Source: Bifidobacterium simiarum (GTDB lineage Bacteria; Actinomycetota; Actinomycetes; Actinomycetales; Bifidobacteriaceae). From it: DNA of 64,000 nt. Below are positions 58,310 through 64,000 of the stretch, in pieces. Each line of letters begins with the position of its first letter. Position 1 is the first letter of the stretch. Location of the stretch: assembly GCF_002802905.1 (NCBI RefSeq), contig NZ_PEBK01000002.1:1-64000 (forward strand). Reading direction: 5' to 3'. The notes beneath the pieces are model-generated. The model saw nothing but the letters and a program-made list of their open reading frames with translations, did no database searches and was not told where the DNA came from. The position numbers and the translations under genes were made by a program.

Positions 58310-58972
58310 TCAGAAGTGCGCGTTGAGGCGATTCTCGCAGTACTGCTGCAGCCAGGTGAGCACCGTGCAGAACAGCAGGTAGATCACGCCGACCTCGATG
58401 TACAGCACCAGCGGCTCATAGTAGATGGCCACGATGCGCTGGGCGGACATGAACATCTCCACCACCGTGATGTTCGCGGCCAGCGAGGTGTCCTTGACCA
58501 GCGCGATGAACGAGTTGAACAGCGCGGGGAACGCGGAGCGGAAGGCCTGCGGCAGGATGATGCGCCGCATGATGGTGAGATACGGCATGTTGGCGGCCAG
58601 ACCGGCCTCGAGCTGTCCCTGCGGCACGGCGAGGATCGCGCCGCGCAGGGTTTCGGCGGTGTAGGCGCCCACGTTGAGCGAGAAGGCGATCACGGCCGAA
58701 GGCAACGCGGGGATGGTGATGCCCACGGACGGCAGGCCGAAGAAGATCACGAAGAGCTGCACCAGCAGCGGGGTGCCGCGGAACACCCAGATGTAGAACC
58801 ATGCGATCTGCGAGGCGATCGGCACCTTGGCCACGCGGATGAACGCCACGAGGATCGCGATCAGCAGGCCGAAGAAGAAGGAGATCAGCGTCAGCGGAAT
58901 GGTGACGGTGATTCCCGGAATGAGGAGTTTGGTGAAGGAATCCGCGACTATGCCCCATACTCGAGCATCCAT
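58310..58972 (-). CDS. Polar amino-acid ABC transporter permease
   Basis: A 220-residue HisM/GlnP-type permease with five or so membrane segments (LLIPGITVTIPLTLISFFFG, AWFYIWVFRGTPLLVQLFVI). The EAA loop GQLEAGLAANMPYLTIMRRI and the FRGTPLLVQ motif are diagnostic. It is the third gene of an importer operon after the ATPase and the binding protein, though a 358-bp gap with tandem repeats precedes it. Confidence 0.93.
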   Translation of the reverse strand: MDARVWGIVADSFTKLLIPGITVTIPLTLISFFFGLLIAILVAFIRVAKVPIASQIAWFYIWVFRGTPLLVQLFVIFFGLPSVGITIPALPSAVIAFSLNVGAYTAETLRGAILAVPQGQLEAGLAANMPYLTIMRRIILPQAFRSAFPALFNSFIALVKDTSLAANITVVEMFMSAQRIVAIYYEPLVLYIEVGVIYLLFCTVLTWLQQYCENRLNAHF

Positions 58973-59241
58973 TAGGCACTCCTTACGGTATTGCGGTTGC
59001 GTATTGCGTTTGCGGGTTTTGCGGTTTACGGTTTACGGTTTGCGGCGGTACGGATCAGGAAACGGTCGGCCGCACCCGACCGATCGCACCGGCGCCGATC
59101 ACACCGACCGGCCACACCGACTGATCATGACCGTCTGATCACGTCCGTCTGATCGCGTCCGCCTGATCACACGGACGTCCCGCGACCGGAAGACCGAGGC
59201 AACCAGGTCGCGGGACGAACAGACGATGGCGGGCGAGCCGG

Positions 59242-59289
59242 CCGATCAGGTCAGCCGATCAGGTCAGCCGATCAGGTCAGCCGATCAGG
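59242..59289. repeat. 13-bp tandem repeat between binding-protein and permease genes
   Basis: Three perfect CCGATCAGGTCAG units plus a partial fourth. Upstream (59089-59170) are looser CTGATCAC-rich repeats, and at 58990-59045 degenerate TTTGCGG repeats. Together they fill the 358-bp gap and contain no gene. Confidence 0.8.
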
Positions 59290-59330
59290 CCGATCGATCA
59301 GGCCGGCCGACACGGTCAGCGACGATGCGA

Positions 59331-60155
59331 CTACTGCTGGGAGAAGTCCTCGCCGAAGTACTTGTCGGAGATCTTGGTCAGCGTACCGTCCTTCTGCAGC
59401 TTGGCGATGGCCTCGTTGACGGCCTTGACCAGATCGTCGCTGCCCTTGCGGAACGGCAGCTGGGCGGCCGGGGTCTTCTCGGACTTGACGGCGATCTCGA
59501 TGTTGGCGTTCGGCTTCTGCTTGAGGTAGTCCAGCACGGCGAGGCCGTCGTTCAGTGTCACGTCCGCACGGCCGGTGGACAGCGCATCCACGGCCTGGCC
59601 GAAGTCGTTGACCTGCACGATGGTGGCGCCCTTCTGCTGGGCGGTCTTGTTCCAGTTGCTGGTGCCGGTTTCGGCGGCCTTCAGGCCCTTGACGTCGTCG
59701 AAGGTCTTCACGCCCTTCGGGTTGCCCTTGGGGGTGACGACCACGCCGTAGGAGTAGGTGTACGGCTCGGTGAAGTCGTACTTCGCCTTGCGCTCGTCGG
59801 TGGCGCTGATCTGATCGGCCACCGTGTCGTACTTCTTGGCGTCCACGCCGGCCAGCAGGGAGTCGAAGCTGCCTTCGGCGAACTCGGCCTTGACGCCCAG
59901 CTCCTTGGCGATGGCCTTGGCCACCTCCACGTCGTAGCCGGTCAGCTCGTTGGTCTTCGAATCGTGGTAGCTGAACGGCGCGTAGGTGCCTTCGGTGGCG
60001 AACACGATCTTGCCGGCGGACTTGACCTGCTCCAGCGCGCTGCTGGAGGACGAGCCGGAGCTCGAGCCGGAACCGCAGGCGGCCATCGAGAACAGCACCG
60101 CCACACCGGACAGCACCGCGGCGGCCTTGCGTAGAATCGCATGATTATTGAACAT
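59331..60155 (-). CDS. Amino-acid ABC transporter substrate-binding lipoprotein
   Basis: A lipoprotein of 274 residues. The lipobox FSMAAC lies at about residues 22-27 after a basic start and a hydrophobic stretch (LRKAAAVLSGVAVLFSMAAC), followed by a Ser/Gly linker. The SBP_bac_3 fold starts KIVFATEGTYAPFSYHDSKT, with GYDVEVAKAIAKELG and TSNWNKTAQQKGATIVQV. The family binds polar amino acids or cystine. GAGAGAGG lies 6 nt before ATG 60155. Confidence 0.93.
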   Translation of the reverse strand: MFNNHAILRKAAAVLSGVAVLFSMAACGSGSSSGSSSSSALEQVKSAGKIVFATEGTYAPFSYHDSKTNELTGYDVEVAKAIAKELGVKAEFAEGSFDSLLAGVDAKKYDTVADQISATDERKAKYDFTEPYTYSYGVVVTPKGNPKGVKTFDDVKGLKAAETGTSNWNKTAQQKGATIVQVNDFGQAVDALSTGRADVTLNDGLAVLDYLKQKPNANIEIAVKSEKTPAAQLPFRKGSDDLVKAVNEAIAKLQKDGTLTKISDKYFGEDFSQQ

Positions 60156-60213
60156 GGCAAACCTCTCTCTTGATAATGAATTCCGTATGGATTTCAAGGA
60201 TTTCACGGTTTTT

Positions 60214-61032
60214 CTAGGATCTCTGGGCTTCCGGGGGCGTCGAGGACGCTGTCGAGGACGCCGGAGCCTCCGACGGGGACCCCGCCGGAATCACGAGCAC
60301 GTTATTGGTGGACGACAGGAACTCGGCGGTACGCCGTTCGCGCGGATGCTCGAAGATCTGCTTGGGATCCCCCTGTTCGACCACATGGCCGCCTTCGATG
60401 AACACCACGCGGTCCGAGGCCTCGTAGGCGAAGCGCATCTCGTGGGTGACCATGAGCATGGTCATGCCGTCCCGTCCCAGCTGTTTGATCACCTCCAGCA
60501 CGCCGGTGACCATTTCCGGGTCCAGTGCGGACGTGGGCTCGTCCAGCACAAGCAGCTCCGGGTTGACCGCCACGGCGCGGGCGATGCCGACGCGCTGCTG
60601 CTGTCCGCCGGACAACGTGCTCGGGTACCGGTCGGCAAGATCGGCCAGCCCGACCCGGTCGAGCTGTTCCAGAGCCGTCCTGCGGGCCTCGTCGGGCTTG
60701 ATGCCCTTGGCGTAGATCAGCGGCTCGGTCACGTTCTGCAGGGCCGTCTTATTGGCGAACAGATTGTAGCTTTGGAAGACGAATCCGATTCTGGAACGGA
60801 TCGCATGGATGTCGGCCTTGTTGGTGCTGGTCAGATCGATGGGGCCGTCGCCGAAATCCACGGTGTCTGAATCGGCCTGTTCCAGCACGTCGAGAATGCG
60901 CAGCAGCGTGGACTTGCCGGAGCCGGAAGGGCCGATCACCGTGACCACGCTCTGCCGCGGGATGTCGAGGTCGAGCCCGTCCAGCACCTTGACGCCGTCG
61001 AAGCTTTTGCTCACATCCCTGATCTTGATCAT
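60214..61032 (-). CDS. Polar amino-acid ABC transporter ATP-binding protein
   Basis: A 272-residue GlnQ/TcyN-type ATPase. Walker A GPSGSGKSTLLRILDVLE, the Q-loop at GFVFQSYNLFANKTALQNV, signature STLSGGQQQRVGIARAVAVN, Walker B LLVLDEPTSALDPEM and MVTHEMRFAYEASDRVVF are intact. An Ala/Ser/Pro-rich tail of about 25 residues is extra. Start M at 61032 (MIKIRDVSKSFDG) has GAAGGG at 7 nt; ATG 61038 abuts that site. It is the first gene of the importer operon. Confidence 0.94.
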   Translation of the reverse strand: MIKIRDVSKSFDGVKVLDGLDLDIPRQSVVTVIGPSGSGKSTLLRILDVLEQADSDTVDFGDGPIDLTSTNKADIHAIRSRIGFVFQSYNLFANKTALQNVTEPLIYAKGIKPDEARRTALEQLDRVGLADLADRYPSTLSGGQQQRVGIARAVAVNPELLVLDEPTSALDPEMVTGVLEVIKQLGRDGMTMLMVTHEMRFAYEASDRVVFIEGGHVVEQGDPKQIFEHPRERRTAEFLSSTNNVLVIPAGSPSEAPASSTASSTPPEAQRS

Positions 61033-61291
61033 TCGCATTCCCTTCGTATTCGTTCGCCCCTATCGTTTCGGGCAGTACACCACTGTATCCGCGGGGACCG
61101 CACAGAGGACCGGCGTGGCCATACAAACTGCTTATGGGACGTTATGGATCCGACCGTTCGGTAGGTTTCGGCGTCCGGCCATTGCCGCGGATCACGGGGC
61201 AGTAGGTCCGTAATCTGAGTGATTGTTCCATATACCGATGACGATGAACCGGCGACGGCCGTGGTCGACGCCGGTCAGCGGTCGGTGCCGG

Positions 61292-62791
61292 TCAGCGGTC
61301 GAGCCAGCGCGAGACCAGCGACGAGGCGGCGACGGCCAGACCGACGGGCACGAAGAACGTGATCGGGGCCTCGGCGAGCTCCATAACCAGACACATGGCC
61401 ATAAGCGGGGCGCGCTGCGATGAGGAGAGCAGGGCGGCCGCGCCGATCAGCGCGCAGGCGGTGACCGAGTCGGCGGGCGAGACGCACACCCACAGCAGGC
61501 CGAGCATCGCGCCGAGCGTGGCGCCGAGGGCGATGCCGGGCTGCAGCACGCCGCCGGACGCTCCTGAGCGGATGGTCAGCAGGGTGACGACGGCTTTGAG
61601 CATGAAAGTGGCGGCCAGTAGGCCGAGCAGAATCCACAGGCGGGAGTCGGTGAACGCGGCGGAGACCGATGCGGTGCCGGAGACGCCTGTGCCGGTTCCG
61701 CCAAGGCCGGAGGCACCGAGGCCGATCCCGTTGAGCCAGCCGCCGAGCACATCGCTCCCGTTCGCCAGCAGCGTCCACGGCGAGGCGGCTGCCGACTGCG
61801 CGGACTGCACGGCGCCGGATGCGGACGCCGGACCAGACACCGAGCCGCCGACGAACGTGCTGAATCCCATCTGCGCGGCCGCACGGCCGTTGCCCATGAG
61901 CTGCGGCACGGCGAGCGCCACCACACCGGTGAGCACGCCGGCAAGCGGCATCTGCCACAGCAGCGCCCTGCCGGTGGCCTTGTGCGACGACGCCCATGAG
62001 GAGCCACGGCGGAACGCCGTGCCGGCGAACGCGCAGATCACCCCGCACAGCAGGGCGAACACCATGAGGGTCGGCGTCTCCCCCGGCTGCATGGCGGTGA
62101 TGTCGTAGAACGCGTGATGCCCCTTGATCTCGGTGGCCACGAACGCCGCCACCGACGACATGCCCAGCCCGAATCCGATGGTCTCCAGCGAGATGTCGGC
62201 GAGCAGGATCTCCGCGGCGAAGAACATGCCGGCCAGCGGCGCATCGTAGACGCCGCCGAGACCGGCTCCGGCCGCCACGGCCACGACCATGCGCCGGTCG
62301 GACGGTTCGAGATGGAACAGATCGCAGAACCGCTGGGCCAGCATCGCGCCGAGTTCGCGCGGCGCGACCTCGCGGCCGATCGACGCGCCCGATCCGACAA
62401 TGAAGATCTGCAGCACCACATGCACCACGGTCTGCCACCACGGCATACGGTCGCCGGCCACCGCCCGCTTGACCGACGGCACCTTCCTGGCCTTGCCGCG
62501 CAGCAGATACCATGCCACGGCGGCGATCGACAGGCCGACCGTCACGGAGATCGCCCGTCGCACGCCGGGCACCGCGAACGGCCCGGGCACCGACGGCCCT
62601 TCGATATAGCCGAGCATCACATGCTCGACGCCGTACAGCAGCAGGGTGAGCAGTCCGGCGCCCAGACCGATCACCGCGCCGAGCAGTACCGCGGCCGCGG
62701 CCAGCCAGCCGATCCTACGCCAGTCGACCGTTTCCCGACGGCGTGCGGCCTGTCCGCCGCGCTCCCCCACTGTCCGCTCTTTCACCGTCAT
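61292..62791 (-). CDS. ClC-family chloride channel/antiporter
   Basis: A 499-residue membrane protein with about ten or more helices. The GREGP-type motif appears as VGSGASIGREVAPRELGA (near residue 132), keeping the gating Glu. AGAGLGGVYDAPLAGMFFAAE matches the GAAAGIAAAFNAPLAG block, and the late RSGASGGVLQPGIALGATLG matches the GxFxP region. It has no CBS domains. An insertion of about 80 Gly/Ser/Ala-rich residues lies near 320-390. Whether it works as channel or H+/Cl- exchanger cannot be told. Confidence 0.9.
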   Translation of the reverse strand: MTVKERTVGERGGQAARRRETVDWRRIGWLAAAAVLLGAVIGLGAGLLTLLLYGVEHVMLGYIEGPSVPGPFAVPGVRRAISVTVGLSIAAVAWYLLRGKARKVPSVKRAVAGDRMPWWQTVVHVVLQIFIVGSGASIGREVAPRELGAMLAQRFCDLFHLEPSDRRMVVAVAAGAGLGGVYDAPLAGMFFAAEILLADISLETIGFGLGMSSVAAFVATEIKGHHAFYDITAMQPGETPTLMVFALLCGVICAFAGTAFRRGSSWASSHKATGRALLWQMPLAGVLTGVVALAVPQLMGNGRAAAQMGFSTFVGGSVSGPASASGAVQSAQSAAASPWTLLANGSDVLGGWLNGIGLGASGLGGTGTGVSGTASVSAAFTDSRLWILLGLLAATFMLKAVVTLLTIRSGASGGVLQPGIALGATLGAMLGLLWVCVSPADSVTACALIGAAALLSSSQRAPLMAMCLVMELAEAPITFFVPVGLAVAASSLVSRWLDR

Positions 62792-62884
62792 ATGCCAAAC
62801 TCCATATCGACCGTATCGATCGACCGTATCGACCGTTTTTTTGCCGTCGATATCCTACTCGGAGCATGGATAAGGCCGTACCGA

Positions 62885-64000
62885 TCAGCCGCGTGCGCGG
62901 CCGTGGACGTACCCTGCGGTGGCGGCGTAGAGCAGTCCGGCGGCGGGCATGGTGATCATGAACAGCGGGTAGAACCATGCGATCGGCACGCCGCCGTAGA
63001 TCAGACCGCCGAGCACCGGACCGAGCGACATGCCCAGATCGATGCCGGCGTAATACGTGGCGTTGGCGATGCCGCTGCGCGCCTTGCCGGCGATGATCAC
63101 GGCCTGCGCCTGGGTAACCGAGCTCATGACGCCATAGGCGGCGGCCATCAGGACCGCGGAAAGCAGCAACAGCACGTCGCTGGTCATCAGGTCGAGACAC
63201 AGCAGGCTGGCGACCATGCACGCCGAACAGATGACGAGGAAGAAGCGGAAGCTCTTGCGGTCGAACCAGTCGCGGAATCCGATGCGCATGATCAGCAGGG
63301 CGATGGCGTAGCACGGGTAGAACAGACTGACCTCGACGGCCAGATGACGGGTGTTCGCATAGGTGACGATGAACGACTGCGTGGCGAAATACGGGATCGC
63401 GAACAGCATGAACACGAGGGAAAGCGGCACGACGCGCGGTTCCACGACGCTGCGCGGAGAGAGGTGATGCGGGCGGAGAGAGGACTCTGCCGCAGCGGTA
63501 TCCCGTCTGGACGCCACCGGATGCCCGCCGTTCTTGATGAACAGGACGGCGATCATCATGAGCACGGCCATGACCATGGAGATCATGAACGTGTGCCGGT
63601 AGCCGATCAGCTGATGCATTTTGATGCCGGTGGCCGGGCCGAGCGCCATGGCCAGCGCGTTGGTCGTGCCGTAGAGACCCATGCCGGCGCCCATGTGGCG
63701 GATCGGCAGCAGGAGCGACATCCACGTCGCCAGACACACCGAACAGCAGGCGAAGCCGACGCCGTTGACCATGCGGGCGAGCAGCAGGGAGACGGGGCTG
63801 GTCGCCGTCGCGTACCAGATGCTTGACACGAGATACAGTACGGAGCCAACGCCGACCAGCAGGCGTTTGCTCGCCCGGTCGGAAAGATTGCCGGCGATCG
63901 GTCGGCAGAACAGGGAGACGAGGCTCATCATGCCGGCGACCAGACCCATCATCGCACCGGAGGCGCCGAGGCTTTCCGAGAACCCCGCCATCAGCAGGGA
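62885..64000 (-). CDS. MFS transporter, cut by the window end
   Basis: The frame is open to the right edge (codons for S-L-L-M-A-G-F-S at 64000-63977), so the N-terminus is missing. About ten membrane helices remain. SLFCRPIAGNLSDRASKRLLV is the MFS loop motif after helix 2, and GAGMGLYGTTNALAMALGPA follows. The protein ends ATAGYVHGRARG. The substrate is unknown; drug or sugar efflux is possible. Confidence 0.85.
   Translation of the reverse strand, partial: SLLMAGFSESLGASGAMMGLVAGMMSLVSLFCRPIAGNLSDRASKRLLVGVGSVLYLVSSIWYATATSPVSLLLARMVNGVGFACCSVCLATWMSLLLPIRHMGAGMGLYGTTNALAMALGPATGIKMHQLIGYRHTFMISMVMAVLMMIAVLFIKNGGHPVASRRDTAAAESSLRPHHLSPRSVVEPRVVPLSLVFMLFAIPYFATQSFIVTYANTRHLAVEVSLFYPCYAIALLIMRIGFRDWFDRKSFRFFLVICSACMVASLLCLDLMTSDVLLLLSAVLMAAAYGVMSSVTQAQAVIIAGKARSGIANATYYAGIDLGMSLGPVLGGLIYGGVPIAWFYPLFMITMPAAGLLYAATAGYVHGRARG

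Overview
The window is high-GC actinobacterial DNA. Gene content and order point to Bifidobacterium: coaD, a SepIVA-like coiled-coil gene, a DUF177 gene, rpmF, rnc, then ilvBN; rpmB-recG-rsmD; rpsP-khpA-rimM with trmD; ffh; a GH51 arabinofuranosidase beside a LacI regulator and a GPH-type sugar symporter. The species cannot be told from the sequence alone. At least eight start codons sit 6-8 nt after a TANNNT box, as expected for leaderless mRNAs.

Layout. Bases 1-9,997 hold core metabolism (aldo/keto reductase, pgi, manC, rdgB, rph, pncB), two tRNAs (Thr-CGT, Leu-TAG) and a frameshifted AEC transporter, separated by a family of structured intergenic repeats. Bases 10,024-17,266 hold coaD, the division/ribosome cluster and the ilvBN operon, ended by a bidirectional terminator shared with convergent cysS. 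Bases 19,890-29,144 are an accessory locus that looks like a peptide modification and export system. It encodes an S24/S26-type peptidase, a PqqD-family protein, an ABC exporter, a membrane-anchored Ser/Gly-rich protein, two very small proteins sharing an aligned leader block (Y.KP.M...DIVRTS.G), a secreted beta-helix protein with a 13-G tract just after its signal peptide, an HprK/PEPCK-like kinase, a small membrane protein and a divergent NTP_transf_5 protein. No lasso cyclase, radical SAM enzyme or lanthipeptide synthetase is present. This is the best candidate for an undescribed system.

Bases 29,260-34,756 hold an ABC-F ATPase, a 560-bp repeat mosaic, a PIN/RHH toxin-antitoxin pair and ffh. 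Bases 36,473-44,045 hold the rpsP-khpA-rimM/trmD operon, split by a LacI/GPH symporter/GH51 arabinose-polysaccharide cassette lying between two 89-bp direct repeats. Then come rsmD-recG-rpmB (minus strand), a CPBP protease with a long YGQ-repeat N-terminus and a UMF1-type MFS transporter.

Bases 51,391-53,870 record a tandem duplication. A chimeric scar joins the 3' end of the HTH membrane-protein gene to the 3' end of the MFS gene, and the two copies carry different toxin-antitoxin-like modules (MazF/RelB type and MNT/HI0074 type). Bases 55,013-64,000 hold a membrane protein, a methyltransferase bracketed by direct repeats, a GT4 glycosyltransferase, a polar amino-acid ABC importer, a ClC channel/antiporter and an MFS transporter cut by the window end.
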